Shown: positions 1 through 8,113, counted from the first letter of the stretch. The stretch is 13,361 nt of DNA from Thermoplasmata archaeon (GCA_030043855.1 JASHWW010000039.1:1-13361); one strand, 5' to 3'. The notes: generated from the letters alone by a model not told the origin. Numbers and translations are program-made.

Positions 1-1348
1 CGACCACACCGAGGACCCGCTTGTTCACCGCGACCGCGAGCGGGGTCATCCCCTGACGGGAGAACTGCATCGCGGACTGGAGCAGGGCGCCCGGCAGCTC
101 CGCGCCGTACGCCTGCATCGCGGAGAGGGACCCCTTGAACACCTCGGTGCCGTCGTCGAGCACGAGTCCGCTCATCCGGCGCTCGGGCGTGAACGGCAGC
201 ACCCGGAACGTCCCGGGGGCGAGCCGGCGCACCGGGACGTTCTGGCGGGCGGCCAGCCGCACGATCGACCGTCCCTCGGGCGTCTCGTCCAGGCTCGACG
301 CGAGCATCGCCCCCTCGACCAGCTCCTTGGCCGTGATGTTCGGCGCCAGGACGAACTGGACGGCGAGGCGGTTGCCGACGGTGATCGTGCCCGTCTTGTC
401 GAGGATCAGGACGTCCAGGTCGCCCGCGGCCTCGACCGCCTTCCCGGACTTCGCGATGACGTTCGCCCGGGCGACGCGGTTGACGCCCGAGATCCCGATC
501 GCGGGCAGGAGGGCCCCGATCGTGGTCGGCATCAGGCAGACGAACAGCGCGACGATCGTGGCCAGGTCGATCGTGACGATGCCGGAGAAGTTCGCGAGGT
601 AAACGAACGAGACGCAGACGATGAACAGCGTGATCGTCAGCGCGGCCAGGAGCACCGAGAGGGCGATCTCGTTCGGGGTCGGTTCCCGCCCGAGACCCTC
701 GACGAGCCGGATCAACCGGTCGAGGAACGACTCCCCCCGGGCCGCGCTGACCCGGACCTGGACCGTCCCCTGCAGGACGCGCGTGCCGCCGAGCACGCTC
801 GTGCGGTCGCCGCCGCTCTCCCGGGTGACCGCCTCCGACTCCCCGGTCATCATCGATTCGTCGATGAGCGCGGCCCCGGAGATCACGTCGCCGTCGACGG
901 GGACCGGCTCACCGGGCCGGACCTCGACGGTGTCGCCGACGTGCAGGATGTCCGACGGCACCCACCGGTTCGTTCCGTCCGGGAGCACCTGCCGGGCCCG
1001 GATTCCACTGCGGATCTCGCGCAGGCTGTCGGCCTGGGCCCGTCCCTGGGCTTCCGCGATCGCGTCCGAGAGGTTGGCGAACCAGAGGGTGAGGAACAGG
1101 ATGACGGTCACCGCGAGGTAGTACCCCGGGTTGTACGTCCGCAGGATGTCGGGGAACGCCCGCGGGTAGACGGTGACGACCGCGGAGAACAGGAACAGGA
1201 CGTAGACGCAGAACATCAGCGGATGGCGGACCTGTCGGCGGGGGCTGAAGTGGCGGAACGAGTCGGCGAGCACCCGGCGCCACGACGTGTGCGGCACGCG
1301 CCGGACGGAGACCTTGGCCCCTGGTTCGATCAGGAACTCCGCTGCCAT
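1..1348 (-). CDS. kdpB: Potassium-importing P-type ATPase, catalytic subunit KdpB (C-terminus beyond window)
   Basis: KdpB is the ATP-hydrolysing subunit of the KdpFABC complex in the cytoplasmic membrane; it couples ATP use to high-affinity K+ uptake through KdpA. I translated 449 residues from ATG at 1348; the usual length is about 680, so roughly the last third is missing. Visible are early membrane helices near 44-60 and 77-93, the actuator-domain TGES at 168-171, the membrane motif PTTIGALLPAIG at 274-285 that is typical of KdpB, and the phosphorylation motif DKTGTIT with Asp317. S171 of TGES lines up with the serine reported as an inhibitory phosphorylation site in E. coli KdpB (Ser162). 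The start lies 10 bases after the kdpA stop with a G-run (GGGGG) before it, so it is translated from the kdpFAB transcript. Family assignment is secure; kdpC would be expected next, outside the window. Confidence 0.97.
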   Translation of the reverse strand, partial: MAAEFLIEPGAKVSVRRVPHTSWRRVLADSFRHFSPRRQVRHPLMFCVYVLFLFSAVVTVYPRAFPDILRTYNPGYYLAVTVILFLTLWFANLSDAIAEAQGRAQADSLREIRSGIRARQVLPDGTNRWVPSDILHVGDTVEVRPGEPVPVDGDVISGAALIDESMMTGESEAVTRESGGDRTSVLGGTRVLQGTVQVRVSAARGESFLDRLIRLVEGLGREPTPNEIALSVLLAALTITLFIVCVSFVYLANFSGIVTIDLATIVALFVCLMPTTIGALLPAIGISGVNRVARANVIAKSGKAVEAAGDLDVLILDKTGTITVGNRLAVQFVLAPNITAKELVEGAMLASSLDETPEGRSIVRLAARQNVPVRRLAPGTFRVLPFTPERRMSGLVLDDGTEVFKGSLSAMQAYGAELPGALLQSAMQFSRQGMTPLAVAVNKRVLGVV

Positions 1349-1358
1349 CGTTGCCCCC

Positions 1359-3059
1359 TCAGACGATCTGGCCGAGCGGGCCGAGCGCCATCACCGGCAG
1401 GAAGATCAGGGCCGTGGTGATGATCAGGAACAGCGTGAGGTAGAGGCAGAACGTCGCGCTCGCGGTGCGCAGCGTGCCGGCGTTGGGGGCGAGCGGGTCC
1501 TGCGAGGCGAACAGGCCCCCGATCCGGAGCATGACGTAGATCGGGACGAACCGGCCGACGAGCATGACGAGGGCGCCGGCGACGTTGAAGAAGACGGTCG
1601 TGTCGTTGAACTGGGCGGTCGAGAGCGCGCTCCCGTTGTTCGCCGACTCCGAGGTGAACTCGTAGAGCACCGAAGTGAAGTTGTGCGCGGTCGCCCCCGA
1701 AGTCGCTCCGGCCAAGTCGACCTGGTGACTCAGGATCGCGACGCCGAACGGCAAGAGGATCGTCGCGGGATGGATCAGCACCGCAAGCGCGGCCCAACGG
1801 ACCTGGCTGGTCTGGATCTTCTTCCCCAGGTACTCGGGCGTCCGCCCGACCATCAGTCCGCCGACGAAGATCCCGAGGAGCGAGAACAGGAGCAGGGTCG
1901 CGAACCCGGTCCCCTCTCCGCCCGGCGTGCTCTGGGTGAACATCCCGAAGAGGAGCACGAGCTGGGCGACCGGGGAGACGGAGCCGATCGCCATGTTGTT
2001 GGCACCAACGTTCGAATAGACGCTAACGACCTGGAACAGCGAGCCGTCGGAGAGCCCGAACCGCGTCTCCTGGCCGACCGGGTAGCCGTTCGCGGACGGT
2101 CCCAGCCCGTTCACCGCCGCCAGGAACGGGTTCGAAGCCGCCTGGTAGGCGATGAACAGCGCGAAGGCGACTCCGAAGACGATGAGGATCGTCCCGAAGT
2201 ACGGCCACGCCTCCGATCGACGCCGGATCATCTGGCCGAAGGCGAACGGCGTGGAGAACGGGATGAGCATCATCACGAACGTCGCGAACAGGTCGGCGAC
2301 GGCGCTCGGATTGGCGAGAGGGCTCGCCATGTTCGCCGAGTAGAATCCCCCGCCGTTCGTCCCGAGCAGCGAGATCGACTGGAACGAGGCGACCGGGCCG
2401 AGGTAGATCGTCTGGGTCCCGCCCGTGAGCGGGTGGGCGATCACGAGGGCCGTATACGTCTCGGGGACGCCGAGGAGCACCATCACGATCGCCGCGACGG
2501 TCGCGATCGGGAGCAGGACCCGGGTGATCGACCGGACCACGTCGACGTAGAAGTTGCCGATCGTCCCGTCGCGGCGGACGAACCCCCGGACCATCGCCGC
2601 GAAGACGGCCAGACCGGTCGCCGCCGAAAGGAACAGGGCGATCGGCCACGCGATGACGAGCGAGGCGAAGCTCAGCTGGGACTCGTTGGTGAAGTGGGTG
2701 AAGTCGGTGTTGGTCGTGAAGCTCGCCGAGGAGTGGAGCGCAAGGCTCCACGACATGTTCGGGGCCCCGCTCGGGTCCCACGGAAGGGTCGACTGCTGGG
2801 CGAAGAAGAAGAACAGGAACGCCATCATCGCCCCGTTGACGAGCAGGAGGGCGAGCATGTACTCGCCCGCGCGCATCGACTTCCGCGGCGAGGTCCCCAG
2901 CAGCCGGTAGACGAACGCCTCGATCGGGTTCAGCAGGGTGTCGCCCGCCACCGGGCGGTTCGAGTAGACCCGGCCCAGGTAGCTCCCGAACGCCGGCGCG
3001 AGGGCGAGGGCGATCCCGAGGAGGACGATGACGTCCCAGAGCGAGGCGAAGTCGAACAC
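1359..3059 (-). CDS. kdpA: Potassium-transporting ATPase, K+-channel-like subunit KdpA
   Basis: KdpA is the K+-selective subunit of KdpFABC, with four pore-loop repeats related to K+ channels. The 566-residue product is close to the usual 555-600 and strongly hydrophobic throughout. All four pore-loop regions are visible: SFTTNTDF at 113-120, LGTNGGGFYSAN at 232-243, the SLFQVVSVYSNVGANNMA region at about 340-357, and EFTSESANNGS at 467-477. The conserved GLMVGRTPEYLGKKI stretch at 401-415 is diagnostic. The start is GTG at 3059, nine bases after the kdpF stop, with a G-rich stretch directly before it; no better start is seen. The gene sits between kdpF and kdpB in the usual order and shares their promoter upstream of kdpF. 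Nothing appears broken. Confidence 0.97.
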   Translation of the reverse strand: MFDFASLWDVIVLLGIALALAPAFGSYLGRVYSNRPVAGDTLLNPIEAFVYRLLGTSPRKSMRAGEYMLALLLVNGAMMAFLFFFFAQQSTLPWDPSGAPNMSWSLALHSSASFTTNTDFTHFTNESQLSFASLVIAWPIALFLSAATGLAVFAAMVRGFVRRDGTIGNFYVDVVRSITRVLLPIATVAAIVMVLLGVPETYTALVIAHPLTGGTQTIYLGPVASFQSISLLGTNGGGFYSANMASPLANPSAVADLFATFVMMLIPFSTPFAFGQMIRRRSEAWPYFGTILIVFGVAFALFIAYQAASNPFLAAVNGLGPSANGYPVGQETRFGLSDGSLFQVVSVYSNVGANNMAIGSVSPVAQLVLLFGMFTQSTPGGEGTGFATLLLFSLLGIFVGGLMVGRTPEYLGKKIQTSQVRWAALAVLIHPATILLPFGVAILSHQVDLAGATSGATAHNFTSVLYEFTSESANNGSALSTAQFNDTTVFFNVAGALVMLVGRFVPIYVMLRIGGLFASQDPLAPNAGTLRTASATFCLYLTLFLIITTALIFLPVMALGPLGQIV

Positions 3060-3068
3060 GGCCCCCCG

Positions 3069-3182
3069 TCAGAACCGCTCGGGGCGGAGCATGACGTAGA
3101 CGAGGTAGACCGTCAGGCCCAGCGAGAGGACGGTGAGGACCGTGAGACCGAGGTTCTGCTCGACCCAACCGAACGCACCCAT
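3069..3182 (-). CDS. kdpF: KdpF, small stabilising subunit of the Kdp K+ pump (37 aa)
   Basis: A 37-residue reading frame runs from ATG at 3182 to TGA at 3069. It begins MGAFGWVEQN, has one predicted membrane helix at about residues 11-31, and ends YLVYVMLRPERF, a tail strongly like bacterial KdpF proteins (Y-L-V-Y-A-L then a short polar end with E and F). KdpF in bacteria is a single-helix peptide of about 29 residues that stabilises the KdpABC complex in the membrane. It lies directly before kdpA with a nine-base gap, the standard operon position, and is the first gene after a TATA-like element. It is somewhat longer at the N-terminus than the E. coli form. Identification rests on position, size and the tail; I am fairly sure. 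Confidence 0.88.
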   Translation of the reverse strand: MGAFGWVEQNLGLTVLTVLSLGLTVYLVYVMLRPERF

Positions 3183-3212
3183 CGAACCTTGGGGCGTTGG
3201 ACCCGGACCTCG

Positions 3213-3221
3213 CTATTTAGG
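3213..3221 (-). promoter_or_regulatory. Candidate TATA box of the kdpFAB operon
   Basis: On the minus strand this reads CCTAAATAG, one of the few A/T-rich spots in the gap. Its centre is about 35 bases before the kdpF ATG, so initiation about 25 bases downstream would give a leader of around 10 bases. No two-component operator can be recognised. A second A/T-rich spot, GGATAAATC at about 3261-3269, is farther from the gene and less well placed. Confidence 0.55.
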
Positions 3222-3279
3222 CTCGATACCCGAGGCATGGCCTCGCACGGTGGAACGGCAGATTTATCCCACGGTCCGG

Positions 3280-4998
3280 TCAGCCGGCCGACGTCCCCGG
3301 CCCCGACGGTGGAGACGCGGTTCGGCGGCGCCGAGCATCGGCGGAAAGCCGTCGCACGATCCGACCCATCGCCTTCTCCCGACGCACCTCGGCCACCTGG
3401 TACCGCTCGTCGCGCGTCGCCCGGGTCAGCAGCACGACGACCCGGCCCAGCGAACTGCGGCCGGTCCGCCCCCGCCGCTGGATGGCCCGGATCTCGCTCG
3501 GCACGGACTCGAAGAAGACCACGAGATCGACGTCCGGCACGTCGAGCCCCTCTTCCGCGACGCTGCTGGCGACGAGGATCGGAAACCGGCCGGCCCGGAA
3601 TCCGTCCAGGACCCGGCCCTGCTCCTTCTGGCTCATGCCGGCGTCGTCGGCGTCGCGGGTCGCCTGGCCGACGAACCGCCCGACCGTCCATCCCTGGCGC
3701 TCGAGCATCTCCCGGATCGTCTGGATCGTGTCCCGGTACTGGGCGAACACCAGGATCCGGGTCGGGTGGTCGGTCGGGCGGGCGATCGTCTCGCGGACGA
3801 GGTCGACCAGAGCGTCCAGCTTCGGATGCGACGCCTCCTTCGAGGTGCGCAGGAACTCGGCCGCGACCGTCCGGGCCTCCGCGACCTCGGGGAGCTTGAG
3901 GAAGGCGGCGTCCCCGCGGGCGGGCTTCTCCTTGCCCGCGACCCGGTCGAGGTACTGGACGAACGGGACGATCCCCTGCGTCTCCAGGCGTTCCTGGGCG
4001 TGGTGGAGATGGAGGAGCACCAGCTGGTGGAACAGGGGGCCGAATCGTCGGACCATCGGCCCGGGGCGCGCGAAGATCTCGGCGCGAAGGGCGATGAGGT
4101 CCTTGACCGACAGCGACGCGAGCGGCTTCTTCCGAAGATACCCCATCTTCTGGAGCTTGTGACCGGTCGACCGGCTCGCGGTCTCGAGGAGTTCGCGGAT
4201 CCGTTCGGCGGTCGGGGAGAGGTCGACCATGCGGACCTCGACTTCGGTCGGCTGGACGTGCTCGCGGACCCCCTCGTCGTCCCGGGAGCGGGCCTCGATC
4301 CGTGCGACCCCCAGATTCGCCACGACGGTCTCGATGCGCTCCTCCTTCCCGCCCGGCGAGGCCGTCAGGCCCAGCACGCGCCCCGACGGAGGTCGGGTGG
4401 TCCGGTACCGTTCGGCGATCGGCACGTAGGCATACTTGCCGACGGCGTGGTGCGCCTCATCGAACACGAGCAGCGCGACCTCGTCGAGCCGATACCGTCC
4501 CGCCGCCAGGTCGTTCGCGAGCAGCTCCGGGGTCGCGAAAACCAGGTCCGCGGAGTCCCAGCTCCCGTCGCGGACGGGCCGCTTCACGGTCCCCGTGAAC
4601 CGTGCGATCCGCAGTGGGATCAACCACCGCGCGAACGAATCCGCGTGCTGCTGGACGAGCGGCCGGGTCGGCGCGAGGACCACGACCTTCCCGTCCGACC
4701 GACGCAGGAGTTCCGCCGCAAGCAGCGCCGCGATCACCGTCTTGCCGAGCCCGGTCGGAAGCACGACCAGCAGGTCGTCCGAGACTCCGATCCGGGCGAG
4801 GTCGATCTGGAACGGGAGCGCCCGGATCACTCCGGTCCGGAGGTACGGGTGCACGACCCAGTCGTCCGCGACCTGCCAGATCCCGGGGAGTTCCGCCGCC
4901 GGGGGCCGCCGGGACGACCCGACCGGTTCCGCGACGAGCTCGCCGCCGACGAATTCGTCGAGGCGCCGCTGCGCTCGGGGGAGCGTGGAAGGGCTCAC
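3280..4998 (-). CDS. hef: Hef/FANCM-family DNA helicase, helicase-only form without XPF nuclease domain
   Basis: This is a superfamily 2 helicase of the archaeal Hef / eukaryotic FANCM group, expected to unwind or remodel forked and branched DNA at stalled replication forks. In the 572 residues I see Walker A PTGLGKT at 81-87, PTRPLVQQH at 110-118, DEAHH at 180-184, GLTASPGG at 210-217, GMSQKEQ at 454-460, VAEEGLDVP at 480-488 and motif VI QRRGRTGR at 507-514. The last string plus PSEIR just before it is typical of Hef. A helical insert at about 260-400 between the two RecA-like lobes fits the thumb-like domain of the family. Euryarchaeal Hef is usually about 750 residues with a C-terminal XPF-type nuclease; here the protein ends about 60 residues after motif VI in an Arg-rich, Pro/Ser-rich tail, so nuclease and HhH domains are absent. 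The start is GTG at 4998, overlapping the serS stop as GTGA, implying coupled translation. Confidence 0.9.
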   Translation of the reverse strand: MSPSTLPRAQRRLDEFVGGELVAEPVGSSRRPPAAELPGIWQVADDWVVHPYLRTGVIRALPFQIDLARIGVSDDLLVVLPTGLGKTVIAALLAAELLRRSDGKVVVLAPTRPLVQQHADSFARWLIPLRIARFTGTVKRPVRDGSWDSADLVFATPELLANDLAAGRYRLDEVALLVFDEAHHAVGKYAYVPIAERYRTTRPPSGRVLGLTASPGGKEERIETVVANLGVARIEARSRDDEGVREHVQPTEVEVRMVDLSPTAERIRELLETASRSTGHKLQKMGYLRKKPLASLSVKDLIALRAEIFARPGPMVRRFGPLFHQLVLLHLHHAQERLETQGIVPFVQYLDRVAGKEKPARGDAAFLKLPEVAEARTVAAEFLRTSKEASHPKLDALVDLVRETIARPTDHPTRILVFAQYRDTIQTIREMLERQGWTVGRFVGQATRDADDAGMSQKEQGRVLDGFRAGRFPILVASSVAEEGLDVPDVDLVVFFESVPSEIRAIQRRGRTGRSSLGRVVVLLTRATRDERYQVAEVRREKAMGRIVRRLSADARRRRTASPPSGPGTSAG

Positions 4999-6287
4999 GT
5001 CGCCGCCGGACGGGGCGCGAGCCGGTCCAGGCCGCCCAGATACGGGCGGAGCACGCCGGGCACCGTCACCGTGCCGTCGGGGCGTTGGTACTGTTCCAGG
5101 ATCGCCGCGATCGCCCGGGACGTGGCCACGGCGGTGGAGTTCAGCGTGTGGGGCACGACCTTCCCCGGGCGACCGGCCTTGCCCATGCGGATGCCGAGGC
5201 GCCGCGCCTGGTAGTCGGTGCAGTTCGAGCAGCTGACGACCTCGCGATAGGCCCCCTGCCGGGGGAACCACGCCTCGATGTCGTACTTCTTCGCCGCGAC
5301 CGTGCCGAGGTCGCCCGTGCAGACGTTCACGACCCGGTACGGGATCTCGAGCCGACGGAACACCTCCTCGGCGTTCGCCCGGATCTCCTCGTGGACGAGC
5401 GGGGACTCCTCGGGCCGGCAGAAGACGAACTGCTCGACCTTTTGGAACTGATGGACCCGAAAGACGCCCTTCTGATCGACGCCGTGGCCTCCGATCTCCT
5501 TGCGGAAGCACGGGCTGATCCCCGCGAGCCGGAGCGGAAGTCGGTCCTCGTCGAGGATCTCGCCGCGATGCAGCGCCGCGAGCGGATGCTCGCTGGTCGC
5601 GATCAGGTACAGGTCCTCGCCCTCGATCCGGTACATCACCTTCTCGAAATCCGCGAGGTCGGTCACGCCCTCGTAGGGCGCCCGACGAAGCATGTACGGC
5701 GGTTCGATCGGCTCGAACCCGCGCTCCATCAGCAGGTCGAGCGCGAACCGCTGGAGCGCGAGGTCGAGCAGGACGACCGGGCCGCGGAGGTAGTAGAACC
5801 CCGCGCCGCTCGCCTTGTGCGCCCGGTCGAAGTCGGCCATGCCGAGGCGCTCGAGCAGTTCGGCATGCGAGAGCCGGTCCGGCGCCGCGACCGCCGGCCC
5901 CCACGTCGCAACCTCGACGTTGTCCTGGTCGTCCTTGCCGAACGGGACCGACTCGTCCAACAGGTTGGGCAGCAGTCGGAGGACCTGGTCCCGGGCGGCC
6001 AGCAGCTCCGTTTCGCGGGCCTCGACCTCCTTCAGCTGCGCGGGGATCTCCTTCGCCTCGAGCGTCAGGGCGGGGTCGGGCTCGCCCTTCGCCCGCCCGT
6101 CCGCGATCGCGTGGGTCAGTTCGTTGCGCCGCCGGCGCAGCCGGTCGGCCTCCGCGAGGCACGCCCGCCAGGCCTCGTCCTTTGCGCGCGCCTCGGTCAG
6201 GAAGCCCACGTACGCGGGGTTCTGCCGACGGGCGAGGTTCTCCTCGACCTTCGCGGGATCCTTGCGAAGCAGGTCGAGGTCGATCAT
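4995..6287 (-). CDS. serS: Seryl-tRNA synthetase (common class II type)
   Basis: The enzyme charges tRNA-Ser with serine using ATP in the cytosol. The 430-residue length matches the common SerRS, not the divergent methanogen form. Residues 1-110 form the N-terminal domain with a charged helical stretch at about 30-105, the coiled-coil arm that grips the long variable arm of tRNA-Ser. The catalytic core follows: TSEHPL at 231-236 (serine/ATP site), motif 2 FRKEIGGHGVDQKGVFRVHQF at 261-281, and motif 3 at about 381-397 with Arg391 in TSRAIAAILE. Start is ATG at 6287; I see no clear Shine-Dalgarno sequence, and a TATA-like element about 28 bases upstream suggests a nearly leaderless transcript. 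The gene runs directly into the hef-like helicase through a 4-base GTGA overlap. Confidence 0.97.
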   Translation of the reverse strand: MIDLDLLRKDPAKVEENLARRQNPAYVGFLTEARAKDEAWRACLAEADRLRRRRNELTHAIADGRAKGEPDPALTLEAKEIPAQLKEVEARETELLAARDQVLRLLPNLLDESVPFGKDDQDNVEVATWGPAVAAPDRLSHAELLERLGMADFDRAHKASGAGFYYLRGPVVLLDLALQRFALDLLMERGFEPIEPPYMLRRAPYEGVTDLADFEKVMYRIEGEDLYLIATSEHPLAALHRGEILDEDRLPLRLAGISPCFRKEIGGHGVDQKGVFRVHQFQKVEQFVFCRPEESPLVHEEIRANAEEVFRRLEIPYRVVNVCTGDLGTVAAKKYDIEAWFPRQGAYREVVSCSNCTDYQARRLGIRMGKAGRPGKVVPHTLNSTAVATSRAIAAILEQYQRPDGTVTVPGVLRPYLGGLDRLAPRPAAT

Positions 6288-6310
6288 CGCTCTTCGGTAG
6301 GGGAGACCCC

Positions 6311-6319
6311 GAATATGCT
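6311..6319 (-). promoter_or_regulatory. Candidate TATA box of serS-hef
   Basis: On the minus strand this reads AGCATATTC, centred about 28 bases before the serS ATG. That distance would put transcription start at or just before the start codon, consistent with the lack of a ribosome binding site there. It is the only A/T-rich spot on this side of the divergent serS / aldehyde dehydrogenase gap. Confidence 0.45.
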
Positions 6320-6368
6320 TGCCGCCCGGAGCCGTCGCCGGGGCGATCCGGAGGTCGACCGCAAACCC

Positions 6369-6375
6369 CTATGTA
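6369..6375 (+). promoter_or_regulatory. Possible TATA box of the aldehyde dehydrogenase operon
   Basis: CTATGTA preceded by an A/C-rich run (GCAAACCCC) lies about 48 bases before the ATG at 6420. Initiation about 25 bases downstream would leave a leader of roughly 25 bases that contains the ribosome binding site at 6411-6416. The match to a TATA box is weak. Confidence 0.3.
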
Positions 6376-6410
6376 GCCGCGGCGAAGGTGCGGCGCCGGA
6401 AGGGAGCGAG

Positions 6411-6416
6411 GGGAGG
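6411..6416 (+). promoter_or_regulatory. Ribosome binding site of the aldehyde dehydrogenase
   Basis: GGGAGG lies three bases before the ATG at 6420, inside a purine-rich run starting near 6399. It supports ATG 6420 as the start and contrasts with serS, kdpF and the surface-protein gene, which appear nearly leaderless. Confidence 0.6.
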
Positions 6417-6419
6417 ACC

Positions 6420-7907
6420 ATGGTCGAGGAGTTCGGTCTGTTCATCGACGGCGCCTGGTCGACCCCGCCCAACGCACGGCGATTCTCGACGATCAATCCG
6501 GCGAACGGGGAGGCGGTCGGATCGTTCGTCGCCGGAACCACCGAGGACGTCGATCGCGCCGTCTCCGCGGCGTCCCGCGCGTTCCCCGGCTGGCGCGACA
6601 CCCCGGCCCCGAAGCGGGGAGACCTCCTCCTCGACGTCGCGCACCGGATGAAGGAGCACAAGGCGGCGCTGGGACGGATCGTCACGCAAGAGATGGGCAA
6701 GGTCATCGCCGAAGGGCTCGGCGATGTCCAGGAGTCGATCGATTTCATCGAGTACATGGCAGGGGAGGGCCGCCGGTTGTTCGGGGAGACGGTTCCGTCC
6801 GAGCTCCGCTCGAAGTTCTGCCTCACCGTCCGGCAACCGAAGGGAGTGGTCGCGTGCATCACGCCCTGGAACTTCCCCACCGCGATCCCGAACTGGAAGA
6901 TCGCGGCTGCGCTGATCACCGGGAACACCATCGTCTTCAAACCGGCGTCGAACACCGCTCGGTGCGCCGCCGAGGTGGTTCGGCTCTACGAAGCCGCTGG
7001 GCTCCCACCGGGGGTCCTCAACTTCGTGACGGGCTCCGGCGGCGTCGTCGGCAATGCGCTCGTGGCCGACCCGCGGATCCGGACCGTCTCGTTTACCGGG
7101 GGCGTGGAGACCGGTCGCGACGTCTACGTACGCGGCGCGCAGGGACTCAAGATGGTCCATCTGGAGCTCGGCGGCAAGAATCCGGTCCTGCTGATGGAGG
7201 ACGCCGACCTCCCGCTGGCGCTCGACGGCGTCCTGTTCGGGGCGTTCGGGACCTCCGGCCAGCGGTGCACCGCTACGAGCCGGTTGATCGTGCACGAGAA
7301 AGTCTACGACGCGTTCCTGAACCTGCTCATCGCCCGGTTGCAGAAGTTCCCCGTCGGGGACCCCCTCGATCCGGCGACCAGCATGGGGCCGGTCGCCTCG
7401 GCGGATCAGGAGAAGAAGATCCTGGAGTACATCGAAATCGGCAAGCGGGAGGCGACGCTCCGGTACGGGGGCCACAAGCTGACGGGCGGCGTCTACGACC
7501 GCGGGCACTTCCTCGAGCCGACGATCTTCGAGACGAAGCACGGTACCCGGATCTCCAAGGAGGAGATCTTCGGCCCGGTGCTGTCCGTCATCAAGGTCGC
7601 CGGGTACGACGAGGCCGTCCGGGTCGCGAACGACGTCGACTACGGGCTCTCGTCCTCGATCTACACCCGCGACGTCAATCGTGCCTTCCGCGCGATCCAC
7701 GACCTCGAGGCGGGAATCACGTACGTCAACGCGCCCACCATCGGGGCCGAGGTTCAGCTTCCGTTCGGCGGGGTCAAGAACACGGGCAACGGGGGCCGGG
7801 AGGCGGGGTCGGCGGCCATCGAGGAATTCTCGGAAATCAAGACGGTGTTCGTCGACTTCTCTGCGAAGCTCCAAAAGGCGCAGATCGACGAGGCCCCCGT
7901 CGCGTGA
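6420..7907 (+). CDS. NAD(P)+-dependent aldehyde dehydrogenase
   Basis: A 495-residue member of the aldehyde dehydrogenase superfamily, oxidising an aldehyde to its acid with NAD(P)+ in the cytosol. Visible are TPWNF with the oxyanion Asn151, KPAS at 174-177 in the cofactor site, FTGGVETG at 225-232, LELGGKNP with general-base Glu249, GQRCTA with nucleophile Cys283, and EEIFGPV at 381-387. The C-terminal LPFGGVKNTGNGGREAG at about 447-463 resembles archaeal and bacterial semialdehyde / 2,5-dioxovalerate dehydrogenases and the glyceraldehyde dehydrogenases of non-phosphorylative sugar breakdown, but the substrate cannot be read from sequence. The start is ATG 6420 with GGGAGG just upstream. It diverges from serS and overlaps the next small gene by GTGA. 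All catalytic residues are present, so it should be active. Confidence 0.95.
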   Translation: MVEEFGLFIDGAWSTPPNARRFSTINPANGEAVGSFVAGTTEDVDRAVSAASRAFPGWRDTPAPKRGDLLLDVAHRMKEHKAALGRIVTQEMGKVIAEGLGDVQESIDFIEYMAGEGRRLFGETVPSELRSKFCLTVRQPKGVVACITPWNFPTAIPNWKIAAALITGNTIVFKPASNTARCAAEVVRLYEAAGLPPGVLNFVTGSGGVVGNALVADPRIRTVSFTGGVETGRDVYVRGAQGLKMVHLELGGKNPVLLMEDADLPLALDGVLFGAFGTSGQRCTATSRLIVHEKVYDAFLNLLIARLQKFPVGDPLDPATSMGPVASADQEKKILEYIEIGKREATLRYGGHKLTGGVYDRGHFLEPTIFETKHGTRISKEEIFGPVLSVIKVAGYDEAVRVANDVDYGLSSSIYTRDVNRAFRAIHDLEAGITYVNAPTIGAEVQLPFGGVKNTGNGGREAGSAAIEEFSEIKTVFVDFSAKLQKAQIDEAPVA

Positions 7908-8113
7908 GCGCCTTTCGGGGATCGGACTCCGCGCTCGAACGCGAGATCGCCACGCTCGAGGCGATCGCGCGGCTGCGGACGCGGCGCGCAGCCCGCGATC
8001 TGGCCGAACTGGACCGAGACCTTCGCGAGCTGCGTCGCGAACGGGCTCGTCGTCGTGCGGCCGACTCCCTCGAGGGTACGGGGCCCACGCTGGCGACGGT
8101 CTCGGTCGAGTAA
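7904..8113 (+). CDS. Small Arg-rich coiled-coil protein, translationally coupled to the aldehyde dehydrogenase
   Basis: A 69-residue frame starts with GTG at 7904, overlapping the aldehyde dehydrogenase stop in the string GTGA, and ends TAA at 8113. Residues about 9-53 look like one long amphipathic helix with hydrophobic residues at 3-4 spacing (L11, I15, L18, I21, L24, then L33, L36, L40, L43). It contains 15 Arg, no Lys and many Glu/Asp, the pattern of a coiled coil; the tail after residue 55 is Gly/Thr/Ser/Val-rich and probably flexible. I recognise no family. The tight overlap suggests co-production with the dehydrogenase, perhaps as a binding partner or oligomerisation factor, but this is only inference. 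A chance frame in GC-rich DNA is possible, though the coupling and heptad pattern argue against it. Confidence 0.6.
   Translation: MSAFRGSDSALEREIATLEAIARLRTRRAARDLAELDRDLRELRRERARRRAADSLEGTGPTLATVSVE

Noticed and set aside
3261..3269. Second TATA-like string GGATAAATC (minus strand) between hef and kdpF
   Set aside because: It stands about 80 bases from kdpF, and CCTAAATAG at 3213-3221 is better placed; it could still be a secondary promoter.
1287..3899. Very long open frame (870 codons) on the plus strand opposite kdpA and hef
   Set aside because: Its product is an Arg/Glu/Asp/Pro-rich low-complexity string with no domain, and it lies antisense to secure genes; it is a mirror of high-GC codon use.
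5000..6162. Upstream extension of the helicase frame through serS
   Set aside because: It overlaps serS in another frame with a low-complexity product; the GTG at 4998 overlapping the serS stop gives a normal helicase start.
4602..6419. Open frame continuing upstream of the aldehyde dehydrogenase start, antisense to serS and hef
   Set aside because: The upstream part is low complexity and antisense to serS; family length, GGGAGG and ATG 6420 fix the start.
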